Made by a program: the position numbers and the translations under genes | Assembly (NCBI GenBank): GCA_025765595.1 | Contig: JAIVFH010000034.1 | Span: 248,001-312,000 of the forward strand | Direction: 5' to 3' | DNA: 64,000 bases | DNA from: Obelidium mucronatum | Taxonomy: Eukaryota; Chytridiomycota; Chytridiomycetes; Chytridiales; Chytriomycetaceae | Shown here: positions 22,011-33,170 of the stretch, in pieces | Layout: every line of letters begins with the position of its first letter | Position numbering within the stretch: position 1 is the stretch's first letter | Notes under the pieces: model-generated | What the model was told of the DNA's origin: nothing | The model's input: only the letters and a program-made list of their open reading frames with translations | Databases searched by the model: none

Positions 22011-23819
22011 TTACGATAAACTCATTTTCGATAAATGATCTTGCGCACCACCCATATTCAACAACTGTCCAAACTGACTCACAGGTGTAGCCGAGCCACC
22101 AACACCACCACCACCAGAACCAACCACAGAAAATCTTCCTCCTTGATTACTGGACCCAGCAACACCAAGCCCCGTCCGCTCTCCCATGCCAACACCTCCA
22201 ACACCTAGTCCAGTTCCAACACCACCAATAGACCCTCCTCTTGGACTAGCAACCACATTCGCACCACCTCCAAAGACAACACCGATCCTTGGACTGCTTG
22301 GGGTACCACCGCCACCTGCACCAGTACCGGCAGAACCAGTCCCAAAAATACTCACGCCACCAAATCCACCACCACCACCCCTTTCTCGCTCCCCGGCCAT
22401 CGATCCAGCGCTACTCGCACTTGTAGATCGTCTCATCATTGGACTTCCCATGTGTCCACTCAGCATGAGACCCATGACTGGACCAGGCAGTAAAGGTTGT
22501 TGTATTCCAGTCATTGCTGAAGAGTCCCCGCCGCCGCCACCAATGCTTGCTCGGGAGTAGAAATGGTGCATATGGTGATGATGATGATGTGAATGTGAGT
22601 GTGAATGCGAGGATGGAGGATGATGGGTGGGTGTTGTGGATGTTATATTCATTGGTGTGCTACCGCCACTTGTGGAGGACGATGGAGTGGCAACGGTTAT
22701 ATTTGGATTGTTGCTGGATGCTGATGGATTTGCCGTTGAGGATGATGTGGAAATCGGGGGTGGTGCCGGTGGTGGGTGTTGGGAGAGCCAGTTGACGCTA
22801 GGACTACTGGGGAGAGACATTGGTTGGGTGGTTGGACTCATGAACATTGCAGACGGCGAAGGAGGCATTCCCGAGTTTGCACGTCGTTTGTAAGGTTCAT
22901 AGCGGTCCTCTGAGCCAATGCTTACTGATAACAGTGTTTTTTGAGTGATTGGTAAACGACTTTGTTCTTACATTTTCGCTTATTCTTTCCAACAATAGGG
23001 GATAGAATCATGGAGGTATGCGTATTTGGAGACATGATTGGAGACGCAGTATCGTATTGCGGTCTGTATATTGACTTTTTGGAACACATTCATGGCGAGA
23101 GTTAGCCAAGTCTGTTGCCTTATCAAAGACACTGACCAAGTTATTTTCAGGGTTCAGTTTCGAGGTGTGTGACGCGTACGACGCCGGGTCTTTGAGATGC
23201 GAAATGGGGATGGGAATAGTGCGTGGCAGCTGCGGAATAGCTTCGATTTCTTCAGCGGACAGACCCAGACTGGCGGGGTCCACCGGCGCGGCAAGCGCCA
23301 GGGTCGGCGGCGGCGGCGCCAGGTCAGGCTCGGCGACGGCAACGGGCGGCGCGGCGGGCGGCGAGTCTTGCGCCGGGTTGTCCAGCAGCACGGGCGTGAT
23401 GCGGTTGAGGAAGGCCATCGTCGCCGACTCGTGCGCAAGCTCGTCGTCGAACGGCCGCGACTCGCGCTGCGTGGGTGTGGGTGTGGGAGTGGGGGGTGAT
23501 TGGTCAGCACTGCGGCGGCGCGCGATTGAGCGCGCTCTACACACACCCGCATCAGCGTCGCCACGCGCGACATGCTGTTTCCCGAGGCCGTGGCGCGCCG
23601 CGCGCGAGGCGTTGCTGCCGCAGCCGCTGCGGTCGCCGCTGCGTCGCACAGCATGGCGTCGTCGCAACTCTCGGCGACCGGCGGCGCCACAGCCGCGGGC
23701 TCCGACGGCGACCGCATGCGCCGGCTTTTCGCCGTGCGCGCCTCGGCTTCGTCGGACGACGTCGAAGTCGCCGAGGAAGTCGACGACAGCGAGCGGCGCC
23801 GGCGGCGGAATTCTCTCAT
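22011..23819 (-). CDS. Fungal protein with EDRYEPYKRR motif and Gly/His-rich tail
   Basis: Four exons (23819-23547, 23466-23137, 23074-22972, 22924-22011) sum to 539 residues with every junction in phase. The first two exons are very GC-rich and encode a basic, Ser/Ala-rich start (MREFRRRRRSLSSTSSATST) and a conserved-looking block (NRITPVLLDNP; IPISHLKDPASYA). The third exon and the start of the fourth encode SPIMSPNTHTSMILSPIVG followed by KNKRKLSIGSEDRYEPYKRR. An RYEPYKRR segment of this kind recurs in fungal proteins, I believe near SP-rich regulatory sequence, but I do not recall a defined function. The tail is low complexity: SHSHSHSHHHHHHMHH, then long Gly/Ser stretches. It is probably nuclear and regulatory (inference). 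Its ATG is only 18 bp from the stop of the upstream hydrolase gene. Confidence 0.6.
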
Positions 23820-23837
23820 TTCGGGTTCACTTTTTTT

Positions 23838-25695
23838 TTATTCTTGAACAAACACGTTGCGTCCAAATTGCAGCGTCGTCTTGCCCCTCGCTTTTACGAA
23901 TTTTGCATCCATTCGCGGCATTACTTGAAAGCGGAAAGCGTCATCGGAATCGTGCGAGCTGCAGCTCACGCGTCCCTCAAGCGACTCAAAGCAAAAATCC
24001 AACGAGTTCTTTCCATCCCGCGGCTTCAACGACCGTTCCACGCGGATCACAGGTCCAACAAAGTCTGCATCAAACAATGTATCCGGTACAACGAGCTGAA
24101 AGTTTCCCACACATTCGTCCAAAGATGCAGGAACTTCCTCTTCAGGTTGAGTGGTTGTTTCCTGTTGTTGCCACTCACCAAAGCCATACACTTGCCCAAT
24201 TGCTTTGGATGCTTCGTTCATAACTTCAAAAGATTGACGTTCACTCGATGCCATCCATGTGATTCCTGCACCTGATTCCAGTAAGGTAAATGTGTCACAA
24301 ACATAACCTTCATTCATTCCCCCATGCTACACAAAAAAGAACATAAGTTTCTTGGCCCAAAACAAAACAAAAAAAAAACACAATTTCGATACTAACCGCA
24401 AACTCACGGTTGGGGACTTCTGGCATCATCCACCCAATACCAAGACAAGCTCCAGAAGATGCCGCAAATCTGGGAGTAACCATTTCCTTAGCCAAATCCT
24501 TGGCCAAAAACATTTTTCCATCAATCGTTTCGCCACAAAAACTTTTAAACAAGGCAGTCTGGATTTTACAAATGTCCATTGGCGTTGTCCAAACACCAGC
24601 TGCAGCAGATTCGGGATATAAATGATACCCTCCAGGAACTGGAATACAATCGCTAAACATATGCCCACATGCAAAGTCACCGCCATTCGGGGAATCCTCC
24701 AACGTCACCACCGTATGCTCCAATTTCAATGGCACCACAACCTCCTCCTCAATAACCTTCCAGAACGGCTTCCCTGTCACTCTTTTAACAACAAACTGAA
24801 TAATGGTAGTCCCACCTCCAGAATATTGATGAACAGTGTTGGGAACACAATTGAGTTCCACTTTAGGTGAGTTTCCTTCACCCTTCAATATACCCAAAGT
24901 AGAAGGAACTTTCAACTTTCCCTCTCGTACTTGCTTTCGATTGTATCCGTCAAATCCCCAAACACTTGTTCCCGCAGCATGACCAAACAACAAACGCAAC
25001 GTGATGGGCGTCTTGACACCAACAATTCCATCCGGCAATGAAACTGGAAGCTTCCACTCTCCTTTCTCCGCAACCTCTTCAGTATCATTACTATGCTTCA
25101 AATACTCATGTATATCTGTATCCAGATCCAACACGCCACGTTGAACCAACCGCATCACAGCCATTGCACTGATTGGTTTCGATATCGATGCGGCTTGGAA
25201 ACAAGTTGCAAAAGTGACCGACAATGATGAACTACTTAATCCCAGACTCGCCAATGTATCTTGCCGACTTTGTTGCATCATGTCGTGTTTGAGTTTGTTT
25301 TGATTCACAATATATTCTGCATGTTTGTCAAGAGGGATCCAAGGCGGCGGAAAAACGGCGGAAGAAGCGCTTATAGAGGGCTCAAGTGATTTCGTGTTTC
25401 GCTTGACTCCGTAGGCTTTGTGCCAGAGGAGGACGCCGCCTGGTCCTTTGACAGCAATCGAGAGGGCAGCTGTTCCTTTGGCGAGGAGGCAGCGGCCAAT
25501 GAATGCAGATCTTGTTTCGTCCTTGTTTTGCGTCAGATCAAGACCTTTGATGATTGCATCTTCAAAGGCGGCAATTGCTTTGAGGTCAATTTCCGTGAGA
25601 CTTGTCACGGATGATGTCACACTCGTTCTGGTGTAGGAAACACCATTGTCATTCCGTTTTACTGACGACGTAGATGTGGCACTGATCACTGGCAT
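23838..25695 (-). CDS. Serine hydrolase of the beta-lactamase/CubicO type
   Basis: Two exons (25695-24397 and 24326-23838, 70-bp intron, phase 0) encode 595 residues. The core is a class C beta-lactamase-like serine hydrolase: the S-x-x-K motif is in FQAASISKPISAMAVMRLV, the Tyr motif is HQYSGGGTTIIQ, and the structural blocks LRLLFGHAAGTSVWGFDGY and YPESAAAGVWTTP are present. A late HGGMNEGYVC block fits the third active-site motif region. No signal peptide is visible, so it is probably cytosolic. The sequence closely resembles a bacterial subfamily in these blocks, suggesting horizontal acquisition; the intron shows it is domesticated. The family hydrolyses esters, amides or peptides; beta-lactamase activity itself should not be assumed. 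About 140 residues at the C-terminus form an extra lipocalin-like domain that I do not identify. Confidence 0.78.
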
Positions 25696-25789
25696 CTAAG
25701 ATCTATTTTTGTGAACAAAGAGTTGAAGTGGCGCTCATTTTATTCGAAATCCACTTTGTAGCTGACGTCAGCAAGTTTTAATCACACTT

Positions 25790-27948
25790 TCATGAATGTA
25801 ACTTCCAAAACAGCCGCCAACTTTCTTCACTGGGCCCGGGCCACCGCATAGTCCCAACAGACATCCCAAGCAGTCCAAGAAACGCCTTTGGCTCACGCTT
25901 CAAAACGGTTTCATCCTCTCCATCCAAAGAAACAACTTTCATGCGCAACGTAATGTCTTCAATTTCATGGAAGTCGTCGACACCACCGCGGCTGTGGTGG
26001 TAGAAGTGGTGGTGCAAGTGCGTTTCTGACCCCCTACTTTCACAAACATCAATATCGCAAACCATTTCTCTCATACAAGCCACCAGCGGTGGGAGAATCC
26101 CAGTATCCTTATCCACCCCTCCACTCTCACTACTATACACACTTTCCAAGAACCGAATCACTTGCATCATTCTCGGCCTCAACACGACCCACGCCAGTTT
26201 CCTCCTCCTCCTCCCCGCTAGGACGTCCCACCACTTGACATCCATTCGGGCGTACGAGAACCACAAAACAACCATCCCTTCAAACAGCGGACTATACTTA
26301 TCTTGATAAGGAAACAAAGATTGTCCTGTCCCAACAGCAGAACAAGAAGGGTCCAAGAAGAAATGAAGCAGCAACAACAGTCGGTGAGACGCATCCAAAC
26401 TCTGGTTCACGGCTGTTGCAACGATTTCTCGAACCTCGCGAGTCAAACGCGCCGGATTGAATGATTTCAGGGACGTTAAGAAAAGGATGGGCCGATTCAA
26501 TAAACAGATACTCGCGAGTGATTCCGAGTTGTATACAAAGTTCTCTGATTTGGCTTGACTCGACATCAACTTGTCTTGCTGCGCAATGAAGCGGGTATAA
26601 TCTGATGCGGTTAGGGATTCAGGGGATTCAGATATGAGTAAAGTGTCTATGGGCATGCTGTCGTGGACTGCATTTAGTCTACTGAGGAGGGCTGCAGTTT
26701 CGGGTGAAGCTAAAATATCGTGGATGCTTTTGGGGCACGTGCGGTAGTGCTGTTTAATGGCTGAAATAACGGAATATAGTTCACACTGCGGTTTCGCGAG
26801 CGGTTCGGCGTCGAAAATTGGGTATGGGTCGGTGACGGCTGTTGGAGGATTCATCCGATCCGAGTTGAAGGGAACATGAATAGAATCGTTTGATATAACG
26901 TTTTCCATCATAACAGCTGCATACACGGACCAAAACGTCCTTCTCCGGTCTTCTTTTTGGCGTGGGGTCAAGGGATGTAACCATGGTGATTCGTCGGGAT
27001 CAATGTCCAGTCTCAAAGCTTTGATGAGTCTTAGCGCCGTTTTTAAAAAGGATCGCCCAAGATCTGGTTGGCCCATCCCTGTTTGTTGTTTTGATGTGTT
27101 TGTGTCATTGTTTAAAACAGCAAGAGGAAAAAAAAGGCTCCCTTACATCCAACAAGTAAAACCAACCAATAAAGCCCTTGAACGCTTTTATAGTCCGGCT
27201 TCTCATTCATTGCACGAATACATGCCTTTTTGGCCCGTTTGTAAAACGCAATCGTCACTAATCCCTCAGAATGCACCTCATACGCCGACATTGCACATTG
27301 AATGAGTCGGAAAAACGGCGGTTGTTTGAAAAACGTCCTGAGAAACTCGTCGGCATCATACGAGAAAAACAGGGGAGACTCAGTTCCATTGCGTGTGCTT
27401 GCGTTGTACACCAAAAAGTAATCTTCAAGCGTGGGCATTAGGTCTGGGTCTTGTAATTCCCATTCTTTGTCTTGGAGGTCAATCAGTGGTGTTTCAGATA
27501 CGTTGACTATTGAATCCAACAATGAAGGCGTTTGTATTGTGGCTGGGGTTGTTGCTGTTATAGTCTTTGTGTTGGCAACTTGCGGATTCCAGTCATTTTC
27601 CAAGTCTAGCAATGAGGCATCTGAAATCTGCAGGTATTGTTGGAGAGGTGTTGAATGGGTTCGTACTGGTAACTGCGGTTTATACCCCAAGGCATTATCA
27701 TCCTCAAGCACCACCACGCCCGCTTGAGTCACAGTCATACTGCTCATAGAAATGGACGATATATTCGAAACAGCCGGTGATGGAGACACTGTGTATTGTT
27801 GCTGCTGCTGCTGCTGCTGCCTTCCTTTGACGAGTCGCTTCGGATACTCGCATTCGAAACCCAGTCGGGCGCAACGTTCGCATTCGGGTTGGTCTAAGCT
27901 GCACTTTCTGCGGTAATATCGGCATCGGATACATGGGAGTGGTCGCAT
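25790..27948 (-). CDS. Zn2Cys6 transcription factor, class I zinc cluster (array member 5)
   Basis: Two exons (27948-27147 and 27078-25790, intron 68 bp) encode 696 residues. The cluster CIRCRYYRRKCSLDQPECER (cysteines 6, 9, 16, 23, 26, 33) and the following GFECEYPKRLVKG are almost identical to member 3. An eight-residue glutamine tract (CAG repeats on the coding strand) follows directly. Next come SDASLLDLENDWNP, VSETPLIDLQDKEWELQDP, DLMPTLEDYFLVYN, the phase-1 intron before GQPDLGRSF, KEDRRRTFWSVYAAV, and the end FLGLLGMSVGTMRWPGPS, EESWRLFWKLHS. The Q tract is a likely length-variable site. The gene starts about 300 bp from the next gene and lies 94 bp downstream of the serine hydrolase start. 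Confidence 0.85.
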
Positions 27949-28252
27949 GGTGACAGAGTTAAAGTGACATTTCTTGGACAAGTTTAATATCGGCCGATCG
28001 AGGGTGATCGTCAGCAAATGGCTTCAATGGTGGCGTCTTCACCGAGACCTCTGCACTCCTAAATCATCTTGGCGAAGTATTTGGCTGTCTTAATAATGTC
28101 AAAAATCGTCAAATCGCCCTCAACAACAACAAACAACGACAGACCAGGAAACTCTCTCAAAAAAAAAAAGGGGGAAAGAAAAAAGAAGAAAAAAGAGAGC
28201 ACTTGTTTTTTTTTTTGTATCAACAAACGTTTGCTCCACGCGCGCGCAGCTA
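27949..28252. other. Intergenic region with purine-rich tract
   Basis: This 304-bp spacer contains the promoter of array member 5 (minus) and the 3' flank of the next minus-strand gene. Positions 28155-28216 are an A/G-rich run followed by a T run. I see no coding sequence here. Confidence 0.4.
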
Positions 28253-30087
28253 TTACAACTTGGCCTTCAACTTGCCGATCCCACCCTCCTTCAACACCAA
28301 ATCAACCTCCACATCCACAGGATTCTTTCCATCCCCAACCGCATCCTTGGCTCCATACACAAAAGATTTACCAGCCAGCTTTGAATCCAACTGACCCACG
28401 CGTCGTCTGTCCCCTTTGGAAGCGTCCTTCACTGCAGCCGCTCTGGGTTTATGCTGTCTTCCCTTGGATGCACTGTCCCATTGGGCTTCGCGCGTGTTTA
28501 CAACAATCGCGTTTGAAATGGACTCGATTGAGGATTTGTCTTTTGATGATGATGATGAATTGGATCGAGTCATTGTGGCTTCTTCGTAGATTGTCTTCTT
28601 GACGAGAGGCGCGCCAGTAATCTAAATATATAATAAAAGGCCGGTTGGTTTTGATTTTTGTAAGAGGCATTGTTTGGAAGTTGAGGAGGTGGTGGGGTTG
28701 CGACTCAACTGCTTTGACGACACCCGCCAAGATTTTCCCGCTGGCTCCCACAAAGCCTCGTTTGCCCTTTTCTTTCTGGATGAGAAGTTCATTGTTAGTT
28801 ACATTCCTTTTTTTTGGGTGTCAGCAAGAGATGTTTTGAGGATGCGCAAAGGAGGGCGGTTCTGACCCGCGGTGGTGGCATGGTTTGTCTTCCAGAAGAG
28901 ATTTTTTTGGGGGGGTTGCAAACCAAGCACTCCAAGAATAAAAAAAAGAAAAAAAAAAGAAAGAAAAAAAAAGCAAAAACCCAAAAAAAACAAACAAACC
29001 TCCAAACGATCTGCTTCTTGGAAAAAGTATTCAACTTCCATTCCCAAGAGTTCTTGATGTTCAGTCTCGGATGTAAGATTTTCTTGCTCGTACAAATCAA
29101 ACATGCTGCGCGTCATTGTGTTGGCTTCTACAATTGTGAATTTCTTGGATCCTCGTTTGTATCTTGGAGAAGGCTTCTGAGGTTGTATATGGATGATTGT
29201 TATTATTATTCTTTTAGAGGCCTCGTCTGGCGTTTTATACCTTTTCTATAGCGTTTTGCTTCAACAAAGGCAAGTTCTCAATCTCGAGGTCTGAGAACGA
29301 ACTGACGCTGGCAACAGTGCTGGCACCTTTGATTCCATATAAAGTTCCCTCAAAGTTGGCCTGCAGAAGCGACGACAATTCATCGACTTCATGGCGTGAG
29401 TACAAATCCAAGGTCGAAAGATCCAAAGGTGAACGAAATTCAGAGGGAACTGATTCCAATGCTTGAATAATGTCAGCAACAACGGAGTCGTTGCTTTCAA
29501 TTGCACCGAGCAGCGAGTGTTGATCAAAAAGATCCGAGAACTCAGTGGATTGCAGAAACCGTTTATCCGACTGTTGTGCGGCATCAATCTGGAGCTTCTG
29601 AGCGTCGTTGTGGACGGGCCACTTGCTGGCTGCTTTGCCAGTTTGAGTGGAGATCTGCAACGGAGAGGGGTGAGAAGCAGGCCACCGAATACGCACGGTC
29701 CGCTTGTCCGGCGCATACCTCGCTCGCATCAAGAGAGTCCAAGTAGGAAATGTCCGCCGGGATTTCGCCGGTCAGCGCATCGCCGGTCTGCGGCGGGGCG
29801 GCGCCAAACAGCTCCGGGTTCTCGCGGACCAGCAGCGCCGCGACGGCCCTGCGTGCGCCGTGGTTGGCGTACAGCGCCGCGGCTTCGGCCTCGGCAGTTG
29901 CGCCATCGACAACGCCGCCGCCGACGCCCGCAAGCGCCCGAAGCGCGTCCGCCAGCGTCTGCAGCGTCTGCTGCGCCCGCGCGTGGACGCCGCCGCCGCC
30001 GCCCGCCGCGAGTGCCGCGAGTGCCGCAAGCCGCCGCTCGACCAGCGCCGCCACGGCGGCAAACAGGCGGTGGTGGAGATGGTGCAT
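28253..30087 (-). CDS. Unknown five-exon protein with Ala-rich N-terminus
   Basis: Five exons (30087-29719, 29654-29241, 29176-29000, 28775-28710, 28621-28253), each a whole number of codons, encode 464 residues. The GC-rich first exon encodes an alanine-rich helical region (MHHLHHRLFAAVAALVERRL) that may form coiled-coil or helix bundles. The middle exons carry acidic helical sequence with EISTQTGKAASKWP, SALLQANFEGTLYG-like and the well-formed block MTRSMFDLYEQENLTSETEH followed by MEVEYFFQEADRLEKEKGKR. The C-terminal exon is basic and Ser-rich and ends KEGGIGKLKAKL. No signal peptide or membrane helix is seen. All introns are phase 0, and the intron between exons 3 and 4 is long for this genome (about 225 bp) and T-rich. 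I do not recognise the family. Confidence 0.62.
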
Positions 30088-30256
30088 TTTTTTCAAGCTG
30101 TTTGTTTGAACAAACGCAAAATGAGAATAGATTGCATCTGCTGCTGTATCAACTGATTCTTCCCTTCTCGCTTTTCTTTTTCCTTTTCTCTTTCCTTCTT
30201 GCTTGCGAATAATAATCAAATTCAAACTGAAAATTTTGACTCAAATACACGTCACA

Positions 30257-30835
30257 ATGACCACTTTCGTCAAACTTGGCTTTCCTGTAGGACCAGACAA
30301 TCGCCCGGCGTCTACAGCCACGCGGATCATTATTCCCGTCTCAACAGTGCGCATGGGTCTCTCCAAGAGCAAAGTGATTGATGACCATCTCATTCAAAAC
30401 ATTCCGGATGCAATTGCCGCAAAAGGCATGAAGCCCGAAGAATGGACTACTGCCATGACTGAATTCAAAGCCGTTATAAGCAACAACATTTGGTCCGTGC
30501 TGACCTACATCTTTCTGGGCTTCACGGTTATTTTCATCCCATTGATTGCAGTCATTTACCGCAGACTGCACACCAAAGTTGCTGCATTCATGGTCACATT
30601 CAACGACCGCTACATGATTCCAAACGGAATGTACGCAAAGACTCAAAAGGCTGTCGTGAATGGAAAGTATCGCTATGAGTTTAGTTGGATTGCTGTGGCG
30701 TTGACTGACGCAGAAGCCGACAAGCTTCAATCTGAAGAACATGTGTTTTATTTGGAGGATGGCATTGCTACTGAAAATCCAGGAGCAACAAACTGCGCCC
30801 AGTCTTGTTGTTGCGGCGTGATTGAGGTTATTTAG
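30257..30835 (+). CDS. Single-pass membrane protein with Cys-rich C-terminus
   Basis: A single exon encodes 192 residues. The N-terminal half is soluble-looking (MTTFVKLGFPVGPDNRPAST), followed by one membrane helix (SVLTYIFLGFTVIFIPLIAV) and a basic stop-transfer YRRLHTK. The C-terminal part (about 95 residues) ends with a cysteine cluster, TNCAQSCCCGVIEVI, which could be lipid-modified or bind metal (inference). I do not recognise the family. The last 183 bp of coding sequence plus the 3' UTR are repeated three more times directly downstream, each copy more or less decayed. An AATAAA signal follows the stop at about 30847. It is divergent from the neighbouring minus-strand gene, with start codons 169 bp apart. 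Confidence 0.65.
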   Translation: MTTFVKLGFPVGPDNRPASTATRIIIPVSTVRMGLSKSKVIDDHLIQNIPDAIAAKGMKPEEWTTAMTEFKAVISNNIWSVLTYIFLGFTVIFIPLIAVIYRRLHTKVAAFMVTFNDRYMIPNGMYAKTQKAVVNGKYRYEFSWIAVALTDAEADKLQSEEHVFYLEDGIATENPGATNCAQSCCCGVIEVI

Positions 30836-31590
30836 AGTACTGTGCAATAAAATTGGAGGGGCTTTTTCTTTTTTTCAAACAACCTCTGGAATAAATATTA
30901 CAGTCGTGAATGGAAAGTTACTGCTATGAGTTTAGTTGGATTTGACTGATGCAGAACCTTCAATCTGAAGAACATGTGTTTTATTTGGAGGATGGCATTG
31001 CTACTGAAAATCCAGGAGCAACAAACTGCGCCCAGTCTTGTTGTTACGGCGTGATTGAGGTTATTTAGAGTACTGTGCAATAAAATTGGAGTGGCTTTTT
31101 CTTTTTTCAAACAACCTCTGGAATAAATATTACAGTCGTGAATGGAAAGTTACTGCTATGAGTTTAGTTGGATTTGACTGATGCAGAACCTTCAATCTGA
31201 AGAACATGTGTTTTATTTGGAGGATGGAATTGCTACTGAAAATCCAGGAGCAACAAACTGCGCCCAGTCTTGTTGTTGCGGCGTGATTGAGGTTATTTAG
31301 AATGACAGTAAAATTGGAGGGCCTTTTTCTTTTCCTTCTGTAATAAATATTCCCATCCGAGAAAAGACTCGATACAGTCGTGAATGGAAAGTTAGCGCTA
31401 TGAGTTTAGTTGTATTGCTGTGGCGTTGACTGACGCCGAAGCTGACAAGCTTCAATCTGAAGAACATGTGTTTTATTTGGAGACTGAAAATCCAGGAGCA
31501 ACAACTGTGGCACCCAGTCTTGTTGTTACGGCGTGATTGAGGTTATTTAAGAGTTTTATACTGTAGTTATAGTTAATTGCAATAAAATTG
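30653..31590 (+). repeat. Tandem repeat of a gene 3' end, four units of about 215-250 bp
   Basis: Units begin with gtcgtgaatggaaag at 30653 (inside the intact gene), 30903, 31135 and 31377. Each unit runs from the coding segment after the membrane helix, through the conserved end (EEHVFYLEDGIATENPG...CCxGVIEVI, stop) and the AATAAA signal. Units 2 and 3 share the same deletion (atttgactgatgcagaaccttc), so unit 3 or 2 arose by further duplication of the deleted copy; unit 4 retains more of the deleted segment but lost the GGATGG piece. The final 60 codons remain recognisable in all units. Confidence 0.85.
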
Positions 31591-31794
31591 GAACTTCTCT
31601 CTGAAATCATATTATTCTTCTTTTTTTTTCCGCGGATTTTCTGCTAACTTGACAATTCTACCTGACAATTGGTCTTTCTTTTTGAAATAAACAGTATTCA
31701 GTAAATCATGTTATAGATAAGTACTCTTCATTTCGGCCCCTTACATAAATGTTTTTAATAAAACAAAATCTTCGAAATTGATTTTAGAAAAAAA

Positions 31795-32411
31795 ATGGCC
31801 GTTGATCCCCAATCTGTTGCAACCGTCTGGCCACTTGTTCCCCAGGGATCCATCTATGGTATCGGCGAAAAGAATGCCATTGCTTGGCAAAACAACGTTA
31901 CCAATCCGTTGACTGCACCGATTGCGTCTCTGCGGTTGGAGTTGGGGACTGGTAATGCATTTTTAGATTTGATCCCTTGTTTGATTGCCCAAACAACATC
32001 CTAAACAACCCCAAACAACAAACAAAAGGCTCTGCCAACAGTGTCCAAACTCTTTACACTGTTGCTACTGTTCCTTGGCCTGCAACCGATTGCTATGAAT
32101 GGACACCGAATGCCACTTTGACTGCAGGTGCTACGAACTACACCTTCATCTTCACCGGTCTCGACAAGAATGGGGCCACCATTGCCACTAATTACTGTAC
32201 TTGGTTTAACATTGCCGCGAACGGAACTGCTGGTTACCCTGTTGCCACCACCTGTGCTGGCATTTCGCAAGGAAACGGACAGGCTCCAATTGCTGCTGCT
32301 CCAACCACTACGACTACTACAGCTGCCACTGTTGTCACTACTTCAAAGAGCAGTGCAGCGGGCCTTGTGTTGCCTGCTTTCGTTCTTGCGGTCGCTGCGT
32401 ACATTCTCTAA
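31795..32411 (+). CDS. Ser/Thr-rich surface protein with probable GPI anchor
   Basis: Two exons (31795-31951 and 32029-32411) encode 179 residues. The folded part resembles the KRE9/KNH or Ser-Thr-rich GPI family of fungal walls: VWPLVPQGSIYGIGEKNAIAW, then TGLDKNGATIATNYCTWFNI, with a pair of cysteines (DCYEW, NYCTWF, TTCAGI). A Thr-rich linker (APTTTTTTAATVVTTSKSSA) precedes a C-terminal hydrophobic end (GLVLPAFVLAVAAYIL), the usual GPI-attachment layout. No signal peptide is present at the annotated start (MAVDPQSVATVW), so a short upstream exon carrying it is likely; an acceptor-like TTTTAG lies just before the ATG. It would act at the cell surface or wall. The intron is phase 1. Confidence 0.62.
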
Positions 32412-32538
32412 GTTCATTCGTTGCACATTTACAAAGGATTAGATTCAATAAAAACTTGCTGTCAAACTGCAATATTTCCTGTTTGATGCCTCTCTTTCAG
32501 TCGTAATATTAATATCTGTTGACGTAATAATTATGTAA

Positions 32539-33046
32539 TAGGGGGTTTCAAAGTTAGATTTTTTTCAAACAAAAAAAGCTGTTTCTTTGATGTCAAAACT
32601 CTCTAAAAAAATCGAGTTTTTCTGGCTGGGGGTTTCAAAGATAATCCCCAGCTTTTCATGGACCGCCAATGCCCTACCAATGCCCCGCCAATGCCCTGGC
32701 TTTCTTCAACTTGGCTCCTGAAACATAAGTACCATTTAAAGCGGCAGAACCAGTAATAGGTTTGAGTTTGGCTGTGATTTCCAGCCAGGAAACGATTGCG
32801 TTTTATTGAACAGGAGTTTTGAGCTTTGCGTATGGTTTAACGTTTGTAGCCGCATTCGTTGTCTTAGTTGCAGCCTGAGGAATGAGGGCACAACCCTTTG
32901 GCATAGCTGCTAGAAAAAAATGACAGAAAGAAAAAAACGGGAGAAAAAAGCATCTCAGGAGATGCTTTTTTGAGAAAAAAACGATTTCTTTTGAGAAAAA
33001 AATGAACAAAAGAAATGAATTTTTTTTGTAACTTTGAAACCCCCTA
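32539..33046. mobile_element. MITE-like non-autonomous element with 18-bp terminal inverted repeats
   Basis: The left end tagggggtttcaaagtta (32539-32556) is exactly inverted at the right end (33029-33046). If the termini are taken as GGGGG...CCCCC, the element is flanked on both sides by TA, the target duplication of Tc1/mariner-type transposons. A third, partial copy of the terminal sequence (gggggtttcaaaga) lies inside at about 32636 and forms a short inverted repeat with ccccagc. The inner part has CCAATGCCC repeats (32668-32697) and a perfect hairpin aaaagcatctc/gagatgctttt around 32947-32971. The length is about 508 bp and no transposase is encoded. Confidence 0.65.
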
Positions 33047-33170
33047 ATATAAGGGCAAAAAGAATTTTTCCTAAATATTTTTTTTATGGTTAGCGAACTA
33101 AACAGCAAAAAACAGCTCTGAGTGTGCATATATGTGTTTTTATGTTTTCTTCTTTCCCAAGTGCATATCT

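Noticed and set aside
22186..22560. Proline-rich plus-strand frame
   Set aside because: It is the complement of the Gly-rich tail of the minus-strand EDRYEPYKRR gene.
11682..27948. Secondary-metabolite gene cluster around the Zn2Cys6 genes
   Set aside because: No polyketide synthase, NRPS, terpene cyclase, P450 or exporter gene is present.
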